A stretch of DNA of 64,000 nt from Aureimonas altamirensis (GCF_023702225.1 NZ_JAMQCO010000002.1:186001-250000); one strand, 5' to 3'. Shown: positions 50,145-59,559, numbered from the stretch's first letter. The notes: a model not told the origin generated them from the letters alone. Program-made: numbers and translations.

Positions 50145-51482
50145 ATGAACGTTCACGACCGCCCCAACGCCCCCGTCCTCGACAGCTACTGGATGCCGTT
50201 TACCGCCAATCGCCAGTTCAAGGCCGCGCCGCGCATGCTCGCCGCAGCCGACGGCATGTACTACACCAGCGATGACGGGCGCCGGGTGCTGGACGGGACG
50301 GCCGGCCTGTGGTGCGTCAATGCCGGCCATGGCCGGCGCGGCATCGCTGCTGCGGTGGAACGGCAACTTTCGACGCTCGATTTCGCACCCTCGTTCCAGA
50401 TGGGCCATCCCATCGCCTTCGAATTCGCGGAACGGCTTGCCGCGATCGCCCCGGGGCCCGAGGGAAACCGCCTCGACCGCGTGTTCTTTACCGGCTCGGG
50501 ATCGGAATCGGTCGATACCGCGCTCAAGATCGCCATCGCCTACCAGCGGGCCATCGGCCAGGGTACTCGCACCCGCGTCATAGGGCGTGAACGCGGCTAT
50601 CACGGCGTCGGCTTCGGCGGCATATCGGTAGGCGGCCTCGTCAACAACCGACGTGTCTTTCCGCTGCTGCCCGGGGTCGACCACCTGCGGCATACCCACG
50701 ACCCCGCCCGCAACGCATTCGTCAAGGGCCAGCCCCGCCACGGCGCGGAGCTGGCCGACGATCTGGAAAGGCTGGTCGCACTGCATGGCGCGGAGACCAT
50801 CGCCGCCTGCATCGTCGAGCCGGTCGCCGGCTCCACCGGCGTGCTCATCCCGCCGCAGGGCTATCTCCAGCGGCTTCGCGACATCTGCTCCAGGCACGGC
50901 ATCCTCCTGATCTTCGACGAGGTCATCACCGGGTTCGGCCGCCTGGGAGCCCCCTTCGCGACGGACTGGTTCGGCGTCGTGCCGGATATCGTCACCACGG
51001 CCAAGGGCCTGACGAACGGCACGATCCCCATGGGCGCCGTCTTCAGCAGCCGGGCCGTCCACGATGCGTTGATGCACGGCCCCGAAGCCCAGATCGAGCT
51101 TTTCCACGGCTATACCTATTCCGGCCATCCGGTGGCGTGCGCAGCCGGCATCGCCACGTTGGACATCTACGCGGACGAGGGGCTCCTCACCCGCGCGTCG
51201 GAGCTGGACGACCACTTCGCCAATGCCATGCACGCCCTCGAAGGCACGGAGAACGTCGTCGATATCCGCACCATCGGCCTCGTCGCGGGCATCGAACTGG
51301 CGTCGATTGAAGGCGCGCCGGGCAAGCGCGCCTACGATGTCTTCGTGGACTGTTTCGAGAAAGGGCTGCTTATCCGCGTCACAGGCGACATCATCGCCCT
51401 GTCGCCGCCGCTGATCGTCTCCGAAGACGAAATCTCCAGCATGGCCGACATGGTCGGCGATGCCATCCGCCGCATCGGCTGA
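50145..51482 (+). CDS. Class III omega-amino acid:pyruvate aminotransferase
   Basis: 445 residues, PLP enzyme. DSYWMPFTANRQFKAAPRML at the start is typical of beta-alanine/omega-amino-acid:pyruvate transaminases. Further motifs are FFTGSGSESVDTALKIA, ILLIFDEVITGFGRLG (Asp to the pyridine nitrogen) and VTTAKGLTNGTIPMGAV (PLP Lys). It probably moves the amino group of beta-alanine, a diamine or taurine-like donor to pyruvate. Divergent from the XRE-cupin regulator. Confidence 0.88.
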   Translation: MNVHDRPNAPVLDSYWMPFTANRQFKAAPRMLAAADGMYYTSDDGRRVLDGTAGLWCVNAGHGRRGIAAAVERQLSTLDFAPSFQMGHPIAFEFAERLAAIAPGPEGNRLDRVFFTGSGSESVDTALKIAIAYQRAIGQGTRTRVIGRERGYHGVGFGGISVGGLVNNRRVFPLLPGVDHLRHTHDPARNAFVKGQPRHGAELADDLERLVALHGAETIAACIVEPVAGSTGVLIPPQGYLQRLRDICSRHGILLIFDEVITGFGRLGAPFATDWFGVVPDIVTTAKGLTNGTIPMGAVFSSRAVHDALMHGPEAQIELFHGYTYSGHPVACAAGIATLDIYADEGLLTRASELDDHFANAMHALEGTENVVDIRTIGLVAGIELASIEGAPGKRAYDVFVDCFEKGLLIRVTGDIIALSPPLIVSEDEISSMADMVGDAIRRIG

Positions 51483-51512
51483 GGATTGCGCGGCCCGTGG
51501 ATATTCAATAAG

Positions 51513-51537
51513 CCCCCCGGATAATTTGCCGGGGGCG
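51513..51537 (+). terminator. GC-rich hairpin between the aminotransferase and the next gene
   Basis: CCCCCGG-N8-CCGGGGG is a 7-bp stem without a T-tract. Its 3' arm (GGGGGC) is also the only Shine-Dalgarno-like sequence before the ATG at 51542, so it may mask that site instead of, or in addition to, ending transcription. Confidence 0.45.
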
Positions 51538-51541
51538 CATC

Positions 51542-52186
51542 ATGCAGGCGTTTCACCTACACCGTGGCTTTGCCCTGCAAGGCCTTCTGATAGCTATTGC
51601 GGTCGTCGCCATCACGCTTGTCCTGGTGTCCTGGCTGGGTATCCACGATGCGGCCATCGAGGGCGGCCCGCTGGAGCGCGGGCAGGAAGCGGCGCTTGCA
51701 GCGGCGGCGCTGTTCTACGCCATCGCGGCCGTCCTGCAGCGCGGCGCCGGCCGCATGGCGGCCGTCGGCGCCAGCGTGCTGGCGGCGGTCTTCTTCCTGC
51801 GCGAGTTGGAACTGGCCGGCGACGGCCCGATCGCTTCCCTGTTCAACGCGCCGCACTTCCGCATCTACGAGGCTGTGGCAATCTGCGCCGTCGCATTGCC
51901 CTACATCGCCCTTCGCTGGCGGCTGCTGGGTGAGCATATCGCCTATCTGAAAGAGCTTCGCGGATGGCCCTTCGTCTGCGTCGCCGTGCTTCTTTTGATC
52001 GGCGAGGCATTCGACGGGCATCCTGCACTGGCCGGGATCGACTATCTGCCGATGTTGATCGAGGAGACGGTCGAAACCTTCGCCTATGTCCTCTTCGCAG
52101 CCATCGGGTTGCAGGTGCTGCGCAATGCCGTCGCGCTGCATCGCCACACCGAATTGGGCTCGGAAACGCATCACAAGGCGCTATAA
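51542..52186 (+). CDS. Uncharacterised multi-helix membrane protein
   Basis: 214 residues with about six hydrophobic helices (residues 10-30, 47-66, 70-90, 107-124, 140-156, 173-195). No family recognised. Conserved-looking polar residues are few (Glu/Asp in REL-EL and EAFDGH-P, then EETVET). It starts without a clear ribosome site and lies 30 bases before the dehydrogenase gene. Function unknown. Confidence 0.65.
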   Translation: MQAFHLHRGFALQGLLIAIAVVAITLVLVSWLGIHDAAIEGGPLERGQEAALAAAALFYAIAAVLQRGAGRMAAVGASVLAAVFFLRELELAGDGPIASLFNAPHFRIYEAVAICAVALPYIALRWRLLGEHIAYLKELRGWPFVCVAVLLLIGEAFDGHPALAGIDYLPMLIEETVETFAYVLFAAIGLQVLRNAVALHRHTELGSETHHKAL

Positions 52187-52216
52187 GAATCATCCGCAGC
52201 AATGGGAGGTTGATTC

Positions 52217-53269
52217 ATGGCGATCCAGAAGGCCCTTGTTCTCGAAGAGCGGCACAAGCTGGCGATCCGCGACATCGATCTTCCGCTGACGGTCGGGCCG
52301 ACGGACGTGCGCATTCGTCTCCATACGGTGGGCATCTGCGGCTCCGACGTTCATTACTATACGCATGGCCGCATCGGTGGCTTCGTCGTCGAGGCCCCGA
52401 TGGTTCTGGGGCATGAAGCTGCGGGAACGGTGGCCGAGATCGGCTCGGACGTGCGCCACCTGGCAGTCGGAGACCGCGTCTGCATGGAGCCCGGCGTGCC
52501 TGATCCGAACTCCCGCGCCACGCGGCTCGGCATGTACAATGTCGATCCGGCGGTCACCTTCTGGGCGACGCCGCCGGTCCATGGCGTCCTGACCGCCGAA
52601 GTCGTCCATCCTGCCAATTTCACCTTCCGCCTGCCCGACAGCGTCAGTTTTGCGGAAGGCGCCATGGTAGAGCCCTTCGCCGTCGGCCTGCAGGCCGCCC
52701 AGAAAGCGAAGATCGCCCCCGGCGACGTCGGCGTCGTCATCGGTGCCGGGCCCATCGGCATCATGGTGGCGCTGGCGGCCCTGGCCGGGGGGTGCGCCAG
52801 CGTCATCGTGGCCGACCTGATGGCCGACAAACTCCAGATCGCCGCTCGATATCCCGGCATCGTCCCCGTCGATATCCGTAGCGCGGACCTGAAAGAGGCC
52901 GTCGACAAGGCGACCGGCGGCTGGGGCGCGGACGTCGTCTTCGAAGCCAGTGGCTCGCCGAAGGCATGGGAAAGCCTGCTGACCCTGCCGAGGCCGGGCG
53001 GAGCCGTGGTCGTGGTGGGGCTTCCCGTGCATCCCACGGCGATGGACTGGGCGACCGCCTCCACCCGGGAGCTCTGCTTCGAGACGGTCTTTCGCTATGC
53101 GCACCAATATCCGCGGGCGATCCAGATGATGGCGTCGGGCAAGGTGGACCTGAAGCCGTTGATATCGGCCACCCTGCCCTTCGACAGGTCGGTGGAGGCG
53201 TTCGAGCGCGCCGCCGAAGGCCGGCCTGCCGATGTCAAGCTACAGATCGAGATGCCGCAAGGCGGATAA
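52217..53269 (+). CDS. Zinc-type polyol dehydrogenase, xylitol/sorbitol dehydrogenase-like
   Basis: 350 residues, medium-chain dehydrogenase. Catalytic zinc ligands are Cys in [13 protein letters not shown] and His-Glu in LGHEAAGTV. The NAD-binding [17 protein letters not shown] is near residue 180. The lobe that normally carries four structural-zinc cysteines reads [18 protein letters not shown] with none. It should oxidise a polyol (xylitol, sorbitol or similar) to a ketose. GGGAGG precedes the ATG. No polyol transporter is adjacent, and the ery island is 16 kb away. Confidence 0.85.
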   Translation: MAIQKALVLEERHKLAIRDIDLPLTVGPTDVRIRLHTVGICGSDVHYYTHGRIGGFVVEAPMVLGHEAAGTVAEIGSDVRHLAVGDRVCMEPGVPDPNSRATRLGMYNVDPAVTFWATPPVHGVLTAEVVHPANFTFRLPDSVSFAEGAMVEPFAVGLQAAQKAKIAPGDVGVVIGAGPIGIMVALAALAGGCASVIVADLMADKLQIAARYPGIVPVDIRSADLKEAVDKATGGWGADVVFEASGSPKAWESLLTLPRPGGAVVVVGLPVHPTAMDWATASTRELCFETVFRYAHQYPRAIQMMASGKVDLKPLISATLPFDRSVEAFERAAEGRPADVKLQIEMPQGG

Positions 53270-53383
53270 GCGCCGTCGCCTGGCGGCGCATTGCTTGCCG
53301 CGCAACGCTCCGTTGCGTAAACCGCTGCTACTGGACATGCGACACGCCGCTAGGCTGTGCAAAATCTTGCCGCTTGCGGCAAG
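53270..53383. promoter_or_regulatory. Three inverted repeats in the gap after the dehydrogenase
   Basis: GCGCCG-N8-CGGCGC (53270-53289) and CGCAACG-CTC-CGTTGCG (53301-53317) could end the dehydrogenase transcript. CTTGCCGC-TT-GCGGCAAG (53366-53383) is a perfect 18-base palindrome 36 bases before the DUF3100 start and may be an operator. No T-run follows any of them. Confidence 0.4.
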
Positions 53384-53419
53384 TGTCCACGGTTTGTGCA
53401 ATGCAGCACGGGAGACTTC

Positions 53420-54232
53420 ATGAGCCGCGTCCTTTCGAGGGATGCGATGGCGTTGCACCTTACGGTCCTCGTCATCGTGATCATCGCCGACCTGATCGGC
53501 GTCATCCGGGTGCCGATCGGCATCGCGACGATCATTCTCCTGCCTATCCTGTATGCCTTCGCCATCGGCATCGCGCTCAACCCCGCGATCTGCAAGCCCA
53601 TGTCGCGCCTGATCACGCCGCGCTCCACCCGGATCGCTGGGGGCATGATCACCATTGCGATCATGCCCTTCATCGCCCGCTTCGGCACGACGGTCGGCCC
53701 CGAGATCGAGGCCATCATCGAGGCCGGGCCGGCATTGGTGCTGCAGGAACTGGGCAATCTCGGCACCATTGCCGTGGCTTTCCCGGTCGCCGTCTTCCTC
53801 TTGCGCATGGGCCGCGAAGCCATAGGCGCAAGCTATTCCATCGACCGGGAGCCGAACCTGGCGCTGATTGCAGAGAAATACGGCCTCAACAGCCCCGAGG
53901 GTGCCGGCGCCATGGGCGTCTACGCCACCGGCACGCTCATCGGCACATTCGTCTTCGCCATCATGCCTCCGCTGATCCACGCACTGGGCATCTTCGACAT
54001 CCGCGCGCTGGCCATGTCCTGCGGCGTAGGCTCCGGGTCCATGCTGGCAGCCTGCACCGGCGGTCTCGTGGCGGTCGTACCCGACCAGGAGCAGCTTATC
54101 CTGGCGCTTGCCGCGGCCAGCAACATCCTGACCTATGCGACCGGGCTTTATGTCGGCCTGTTCGTCGCGCTTCCGCTGACGGAGTGGCTGTACCGCAAGT
54201 CGCGTCCGCACGAATTCTCGACCGCAGCCTGA
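53420..54232 (+). CDS. DUF3100 family membrane protein
   Basis: 270 residues with about eight helices. Contains the DUF3100-type segments FGTTVGPEIEAIIEAGPALVLQELGNLGT and MSCGVGSGSMLAACTGGL. This looks like a transport protein, possibly a carboxylate or amino-acid-derivative carrier, but no substrate is established to my knowledge. An in-frame ATG at 53357 is rejected because GGGAG lies close upstream of 53420. First gene of an operon with a second small membrane protein and an amidohydrolase. Confidence 0.78.
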   Translation: MSRVLSRDAMALHLTVLVIVIIADLIGVIRVPIGIATIILLPILYAFAIGIALNPAICKPMSRLITPRSTRIAGGMITIAIMPFIARFGTTVGPEIEAIIEAGPALVLQELGNLGTIAVAFPVAVFLLRMGREAIGASYSIDREPNLALIAEKYGLNSPEGAGAMGVYATGTLIGTFVFAIMPPLIHALGIFDIRALAMSCGVGSGSMLAACTGGLVAVVPDQEQLILALAAASNILTYATGLYVGLFVALPLTEWLYRKSRPHEFSTAA

Positions 54233-54242
54233 GGACACCGTC

Positions 54243-54755
54243 ATGAGCAATGCAAGAGACGAGAGAGTGTCCGACCTTCGGGACGTGATCGTGGAGGAAG
54301 ACGAGCGCGCCCTGCCCATCGGAGAAAAGATGGCCATGCTGGCGGTAGCCGGCGTCATCGGCCTCGCCGCCAACTGGGCCGCCACAGGCACGACCGCCAT
54401 CGAGGCGCTGCCCGGCATGCTGATCCTTCTGGCGGCATCCGCTGCGGGCCTTCTCATCGCGCAGGTGGTACCGCTGAAGCTGCCTGCCGTGGCGTGGGTC
54501 TCGCTGATCGCGATCCTGATCACCATCCCCGGCCTGCCGGGCTCGGCCGCCGTGCTGGATGCCGTCGGCCGCCTCAACTTCCTGGCGCTGGCGACGCCTG
54601 CGCTGGCCTATGGCGGCCTTGCGCTGACGCAGACCGAATTTCGCATCGCGCGCACATCGGGCTGGAAGATCGTCATCGTCGCCATCTGCGTGATGTTCGG
54701 CACCTATATCGGCTCCGTCGTCGTCGCAGATCTGACGCTGCGGCTCTTCGGCTGA
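54243..54755 (+). CDS. Small membrane protein, partner of the DUF3100 protein
   Basis: 170 residues. A charged cytoplasmic N-terminus (about 27 residues) and then about four to five helices (ALPIGEKMAMLAVAGVIGLAA onward). It follows the DUF3100 gene by ten bases. The pair may be the two halves of one transporter. No family recognised with certainty. Confidence 0.65.
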   Translation: MSNARDERVSDLRDVIVEEDERALPIGEKMAMLAVAGVIGLAANWAATGTTAIEALPGMLILLAASAAGLLIAQVVPLKLPAVAWVSLIAILITIPGLPGSAAVLDAVGRLNFLALATPALAYGGLALTQTEFRIARTSGWKIVIVAICVMFGTYIGSVVVADLTLRLFG

Positions 54756-54780
54756 CATCCAATTCACAAGGGACGCCTCC

Positions 54781-55956
54781 ATGTCCGCAGCCATACCCGG
54801 CGACATCATCGAGGAAGCCGTCAACTGGCGCCATGCGTTGCATCGCCGGCCCGAACTGGCCTACCGCGAAACGGAAACCGCCGACTTCATCGCGGCCCGC
54901 CTCGAAAGCTTCGGCCTGACGGTACGGCGCGGCTACGGAAAGACGGGGCTTGTGGCGACGCTGTCGCGCGGCACGTCCCGCCGCGTTGTCGGCCTGCGCG
55001 CCGACATGGACGCGTTGCCGATCGTTGAAGCGAGCGGCGTCGCCCATGCCTCCCTGGTTCCGGGCGTGATGCATGCCTGCGGGCACGACGGGCACGTAAC
55101 GATGCTGCTGGCCGCCGCGCGCGAAATCGCCGCCCTGCCAGGGCTCGACGGTACGGTCCATTTCATATTCCAGCCGGCGGAAGAGGTAGAGGGCGGCGCG
55201 CGGGAAATGATCCGCGACGGCCTGTTCCGCGACTTTCCGGTGGACGAGGTCTACGGCATCCACAACTGGCCGGGCATGAGGCCGGGCTCACTGGTCGCGC
55301 GGGACGGCGCGATGATGGCGGCTTTCGCGACATTCGAGATCGCCGTCACGGGGCGTGGCTCGCATGGCGCGATGCCGCACGAGGGGGCGGATCCGATCCT
55401 GGCCGCAAGCCAGATCGTGACCGCGTTGCAATCCATCGCGGCGCGCAACGTTCCGCCGCTGGAGGCGGCGGTGGTTTCCGCAACGCAGATCCACGGCGGC
55501 GATGCCTATAACGTCATCCCCGAAGCCGTCGTCATCCGGGGCACGACACGCTGGTTCTCTCCGGTCGTGGGCGACTTGATGGAGGCGCGTCTCGGTACGG
55601 TCGCGGCCATGGTGGCCCAGGCGATGGGCGCCGGCGCGAGCGTCGACTACAGGCGCCTTTACCCGGCCACGATCAACACGCCGGCCGCCGCCGCGGCCAT
55701 CCGCGCGATCGCCGGCGACGCAACCGGCCTGACAGTCGAGGACAGTGGCCCCAGCATGGCCGCGGAGGACTTCGCATTCATGCTGGAAGAGCGGCCGGGA
55801 GCCTACATCTGGCTGGGTGCGGCCCGGGATGGAGACAATCCCGGCCTGCATTCGCCGCGCTTCGACTTCAACGATGCCATCATCGCGGACGGTATCCGCC
55901 TGTGGCGCGACATCGCCGCGGCGCGCCTCGGGCAAGGCGCCGCCGGGCCGGCATGA
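54781..55956 (+). CDS. M20D-family amidohydrolase (hippurate/N-acyl amino acid hydrolase type)
   Basis: 391 residues. RHALHRRPELAYRETETADFI at the start, VGLRADMDALPI, metal ligands in MHACGHDGHVTMLLAAA, QPAEEVEGGAREMI and the dimerisation domain from GRGSHGAMPHEGADPI. The closing ligand His is in GLHSPRFDFND. It cleaves an N-acyl or N-carbamoyl amino acid in the cytoplasm. Coexpressed with a putative transporter pair, so it probably hydrolyses the imported compound. Confidence 0.88.
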   Translation: MSAAIPGDIIEEAVNWRHALHRRPELAYRETETADFIAARLESFGLTVRRGYGKTGLVATLSRGTSRRVVGLRADMDALPIVEASGVAHASLVPGVMHACGHDGHVTMLLAAAREIAALPGLDGTVHFIFQPAEEVEGGAREMIRDGLFRDFPVDEVYGIHNWPGMRPGSLVARDGAMMAAFATFEIAVTGRGSHGAMPHEGADPILAASQIVTALQSIAARNVPPLEAAVVSATQIHGGDAYNVIPEAVVIRGTTRWFSPVVGDLMEARLGTVAAMVAQAMGAGASVDYRRLYPATINTPAAAAAIRAIAGDATGLTVEDSGPSMAAEDFAFMLEERPGAYIWLGAARDGDNPGLHSPRFDFNDAIIADGIRLWRDIAAARLGQGAAGPA

Positions 55957-55968
55957 TATGAAGGGTGC

Positions 55969-56874
55969 ATGGATTTCATCGACGCCAAGGCCCTGCGCCA
56001 CTTCCTGACCGTGGTGCGCCACGGCTCGTTCCGCGCCGCGGCCGAGCAACTCAACGTCGCGCCCTCCGCCGTCAGCCGGCAGATCGCCGATCTCGAATAC
56101 GAGATCGGCCTGCCCCTGTTCGAACGCACGGCCCGGGGCGCCACGCTGACCCCCGCCGGCTCCCTGTTGCTGGAGCATGGACGCCGCCTGACCGAGGAAG
56201 GCGGCCTGCTGCGAGAGGAACTCGACCGGCTGAAGGGCGGCGAGCAGCGTCGTGTCGCCATCGTCTGCGGCGAGGGCTTCGTCGGCGACCTGATCGACAA
56301 CGGCCTCGCTCCCTTCTTCACCATCTATCCGCATGTCCGACATGCGCTTCGACTGGCGGGCACCGACGCCATCGTGGAAGCCATCGCCAATGGCGAGGCG
56401 GATATCGGCCTCGTATACAATCCCCCGGTAGAGACGCGGATCCGCTCCATTGCCATCAAGCGGCAACCGCTCTGCATGGTCACCCGGGCGAACGACGACC
56501 TCCTGAATGCGGCCCGGCCCGACCTCGCCTCCGGCCTGCACCGGCCGCTGGCGCTGCTGACGGAGGGGCATGGCACCCGGCAACTCGTGGCGCGGATGGC
56601 GGCGGATGCAGGACTTGCCGTCGCCCCGGTGCTCGAAACCCAGTCGATCGACGCGCTGCGCCGCTTCGCCATGGCCGGCGGCGTGACCTTCCTGCCGCAT
56701 TTCGCGGTGGCGAACGAGATATCGGCGGGGCTGCTCGGTGCATCGGAGCTCGACGATCCGCTGGCCTTGCAGGCCAGCGCCCACCTGATCGTCCGGGCGC
56801 ACCGCCGCCTGCCCGCTTCGGTGGACAACCTGGCCAGCCACCTTGCGCAGAACATGGCCGCGTTTCGGCTGTAA
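55969..56874 (+). CDS. LysR-family regulator of the amidohydrolase operon
   Basis: 301 residues. LTVVRHGSFRAAAEQLNVAPSAVSRQIADLE is the helix-turn-helix, LFERTARGATLTPAGSLLLEHG the wing and linker, and the rest a LysR effector domain. It follows the amidohydrolase by 12 bases on the same strand, so it is probably cotranscribed and not divergent. It likely responds to the compound taken up by the DUF3100 pair. Confidence 0.87.
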   Translation: MDFIDAKALRHFLTVVRHGSFRAAAEQLNVAPSAVSRQIADLEYEIGLPLFERTARGATLTPAGSLLLEHGRRLTEEGGLLREELDRLKGGEQRRVAIVCGEGFVGDLIDNGLAPFFTIYPHVRHALRLAGTDAIVEAIANGEADIGLVYNPPVETRIRSIAIKRQPLCMVTRANDDLLNAARPDLASGLHRPLALLTEGHGTRQLVARMAADAGLAVAPVLETQSIDALRRFAMAGGVTFLPHFAVANEISAGLLGASELDDPLALQASAHLIVRAHRRLPASVDNLASHLAQNMAAFRL

Positions 56875-56880
56875 CCGCTT

Positions 56881-57035
56881 CTATTCGACGAGCCGCGTCG
56901 AAACGCCGAGCACCGGGCCTGCCTCGGCAAGTTTTCGATCCAGAGTATACAAGGTCTCGCCCTGCTCGGAGGCGATCGCGAGATGCAGTGCGTCACCCGC
57001 ACGCAGGCCGACCTCATATCGATCGGCAATGCGCA
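56881..57035 (-). pseudogene. Remnant of a PIN-domain (VapC-like) toxin gene
   Basis: About 51 codons on the minus strand end at a TAG (56883-56881) and match the C-terminal third of PIN-domain toxins: LRIADRYEVGLRAGDALHLAI, with the metal-binding Asp, then SEQGETLYTLDRKLAEAGPVLG. No start codon lies in the open stretch, and a stop (TAA near 57094) closes it upstream. The antitoxin and first two thirds of the toxin are gone. It fills most of the gap between the LysR gene and the next operon. Confidence 0.8.
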
Positions 57036-57128
57036 AAGCGCAACGCCCCGTTCCGGCGTTGACGCCTATCGCCGGGCGGCACGCCGTTTCACCTTACAAC
57101 AAGCAATTGCAGTATCGGAGGATGATCG

Positions 57129-58028
57129 ATGGACAGGAAGACACGCATCGGCGTCGTCGGCCTCGGGGCGATGGGGTTCGGCATGGCGGCCACGCTGGCC
57201 AGGGCCGGCTTTGCGGTAACGGGTTACGACCTCGACCCAGGCAAGGCGAAGGCGGCCGCGGAGGCCGGTTTCGCCTTCGTCTCAGAGCCCGGCGAGCTGT
57301 TCGCCGGCAGCGACCGGATCGTCTTTTCCCTTCCCACCGCCCAGGACGTGGCGGCGATGCTGGAAGCGCAAGGCGACGCCGTTGGAACGAAGGCGGAAGG
57401 CCGTGTCATCCTGATCGACACCTCCACCTCCGAGCCGGACGTCAGCCGTGCGCTGGCGCGGCGCATGGCCGATGCAGGCCACGGCTTTCTGGACGCGCCG
57501 GTCAGCGGCGGCCCGGCCGGCGCTGCATCCGGTAAACTGACCATGATGATCGGCGGCGACGAGGCGGACCTTGCGCAGGCGCGCCCTGTGGTCGAGGCGA
57601 TGGCTGCGAAGATCCTGCATGTCGGCCCGAGCGGCGCCGGCAATGTCGCCAAGCTGGTCAACAACCTGCTGGTTGCAGCGCATATGTTGACGACGCAAGA
57701 GGCGTTGAAGCTGGCGGTCGGCGCGGGAGTGGACGCCGAGTCCGTCCTGCGGGTCCTGAATGCCGCCACCGGCCGCAGCGCCATCAGCGAGATCCACTTT
57801 CCCAACTGGGTCATGTCCGGTCGTTTCGACAGCGGCTTCTCTATGGGGCTGATGCGCAAGGACGTGCGCCTGGCCGGCGCCATGGCCGACGAATTCGGCG
57901 TCAGCCTGCCGATTTGCGGTCATGTACGCGACATCTGGGCGGCGAGTGCCGAACGCCTCTCCGACGGGGAGGATTTCACACGGATGGGCGATTATGCCAA
58001 CCACGAGAAGGCCGAGAACCATGAATAA
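57129..58028 (+). CDS. Beta-hydroxyacid dehydrogenase, 3-hydroxyisobutyrate dehydrogenase-like
   Basis: 299 residues. NAD(P)-binding GVVGLGAMGFGMAATLARAG, substrate-binding FLDAPVSGGPAGAASGKLTMMIGG, and the catalytic Lys in GAGNVAKLVNNLLVAAHM. Oxidises a 3-hydroxyacid to a semialdehyde or keto acid. The aldehyde dehydrogenase gene overlaps its end by eight bases, which suggests the two act in sequence. GGAGGATCG precedes the ATG at 57129. Substrate not readable. Confidence 0.85.
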   Translation: MDRKTRIGVVGLGAMGFGMAATLARAGFAVTGYDLDPGKAKAAAEAGFAFVSEPGELFAGSDRIVFSLPTAQDVAAMLEAQGDAVGTKAEGRVILIDTSTSEPDVSRALARRMADAGHGFLDAPVSGGPAGAASGKLTMMIGGDEADLAQARPVVEAMAAKILHVGPSGAGNVAKLVNNLLVAAHMLTTQEALKLAVGAGVDAESVLRVLNAATGRSAISEIHFPNWVMSGRFDSGFSMGLMRKDVRLAGAMADEFGVSLPICGHVRDIWAASAERLSDGEDFTRMGDYANHEKAENHE

Positions 58029-59559
58029 TCCGCATGCTGCACCGGACCAGACGGACCGCATCCAGGAACTCGTCGCAAGCCTGATCCCCGGCGGGCGTAT
58101 CGGCAGCCTGGTCGATGGCGCCATCGAGGAAGGCACGGGCGAAACGCTTCACCTGACCGATCCCGCCAATGGCCGCGTCTTCGCCAGCTTCCGCGATGCG
58201 GGAGAAACCGTCGTCGACGCCGCGATGGATGCCGCCGCGCGCGCCCAGAAGGAATGGTCTGCCCTCAACGGCTCGGCCCGCGGCCGTATCCTGTACGAAA
58301 CGGGGCGCCTCATCCGCGCCAATGCCGAGACCATCGCCGAAATGGAATGCCGCTCCGCCGGCCGGCCGATCCGGGACATGCGCGGCGAAGCCGTCCGCGT
58401 TGCCGAGATGTTCGAATATTATGCCGGCTGGTGCGACAAGCTGCATGGCGAAGTCATCCCGGTACCCGGCAGCCACCTCAATTACACGCGGCGCGAGGCA
58501 ATCGGCGTCGTCACCCAGATCACGCCCTGGAACGCGCCCCTGTTCACCGGAGGTTGGCAGATCGCACCGGCGCTGGCGGCCGGCAACGGCGTTGTCATCA
58601 AGCCGTCCGAACTGACGCCGCTGTCCACCATCGTCCTCGGCCTCCTGTGCGAAAGGGCCGGCGCCCCGCGCGGCCTCGTCAACGTCCTGGCCGGCGCGGG
58701 CGCGACCACCGGCGCAGCGGCCGTCGCACACGACGCCACCGGTCTCGTCGTCTTCGTCGGCTCGGCGGCCGGCGGTGTCGCCGTCGCCACGGCGGCGGCG
58801 CGCAAGACGGTGCCGTGCATCCTCGAGCTCGGCGGCAAATCCGGAAACATCGTCTTTCCCGACGGGGACATCGACCGGGCGATCCTGGGGGCGCAATCGG
58901 CCATCTTCGGCGGCGCGGGGCAAAGCTGCGTCGCCGGCTCCCGCCTGCTCGTGCATCGCTCGATCCATTCGGCTTTCGTCGAGCGATATGCCAAAGCCGC
59001 CGACCGTATCCCCTTCGGGCACCCGGCCGATGCCGACACGCAGATCGGCCCGATCAACAATGGCCGTCAGTTCGACAAGATCGGCGCGATGGTCGCACGG
59101 GGCATCGCGGATGGCGCGCGGCTGGCGACCGGTGGCCCGGCCGGCGGCGCATTGGGGGAAACGGGCGGCTACTTCTTCGCCCCGACGATCCTCGACGATG
59201 TGAAGCCCGATGCGGAGATCGCGCGCGAGGAGGTGTTCGGACCGGTCGTCGCCGTGATGCCCTTCGATACCGAGGAAGAAGCCGTCGCGCTGGCCAACGC
59301 CACGCCCTACGGGCTGGCCGGTGCGGTCTGGACGGGCGATGTCGGACGGGCGCATCGCGTCGCGGCTGCGGTGCGGGCCGGCACCTTCTGGATAAACGGC
59401 TACAAGACCATCAACGTCATGTCGCCATTCGGCGGCTTCGGCCGCAGTGGCTACGGCCGCTCCAGCGGGCTGGAGGCCCTGCACGCCTATACGCAGGTGA
59501 AGAGCGTGTGGGTGGAGACGGCGGCCAACCCGCCCGTCGCCTTCGGCTATACCGGCTGA
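58021..59559 (+). CDS. NAD(P)-dependent aldehyde dehydrogenase
   Basis: 512 residues. ITPWNAPLFTGGWQIAPALAAGNGVVIKPSE in the cofactor site, catalytic Glu in LELGGKSGNIV and catalytic Cys in GAGQSCVAGSRLLV. EEVFGPVVAVMPFD and PFGGFGRSGYGRSSG complete the fold. It begins with ATG at 58021 inside the end of the dehydrogenase gene. Likely oxidises the semialdehyde made by its partner. Confidence 0.87.
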   Translation: MNNPHAAPDQTDRIQELVASLIPGGRIGSLVDGAIEEGTGETLHLTDPANGRVFASFRDAGETVVDAAMDAAARAQKEWSALNGSARGRILYETGRLIRANAETIAEMECRSAGRPIRDMRGEAVRVAEMFEYYAGWCDKLHGEVIPVPGSHLNYTRREAIGVVTQITPWNAPLFTGGWQIAPALAAGNGVVIKPSELTPLSTIVLGLLCERAGAPRGLVNVLAGAGATTGAAAVAHDATGLVVFVGSAAGGVAVATAAARKTVPCILELGGKSGNIVFPDGDIDRAILGAQSAIFGGAGQSCVAGSRLLVHRSIHSAFVERYAKAADRIPFGHPADADTQIGPINNGRQFDKIGAMVARGIADGARLATGGPAGGALGETGGYFFAPTILDDVKPDAEIAREEVFGPVVAVMPFDTEEEAVALANATPYGLAGAVWTGDVGRAHRVAAAVRAGTFWINGYKTINVMSPFGGFGRSGYGRSSGLEALHAYTQVKSVWVETAANPPVAFGYTG

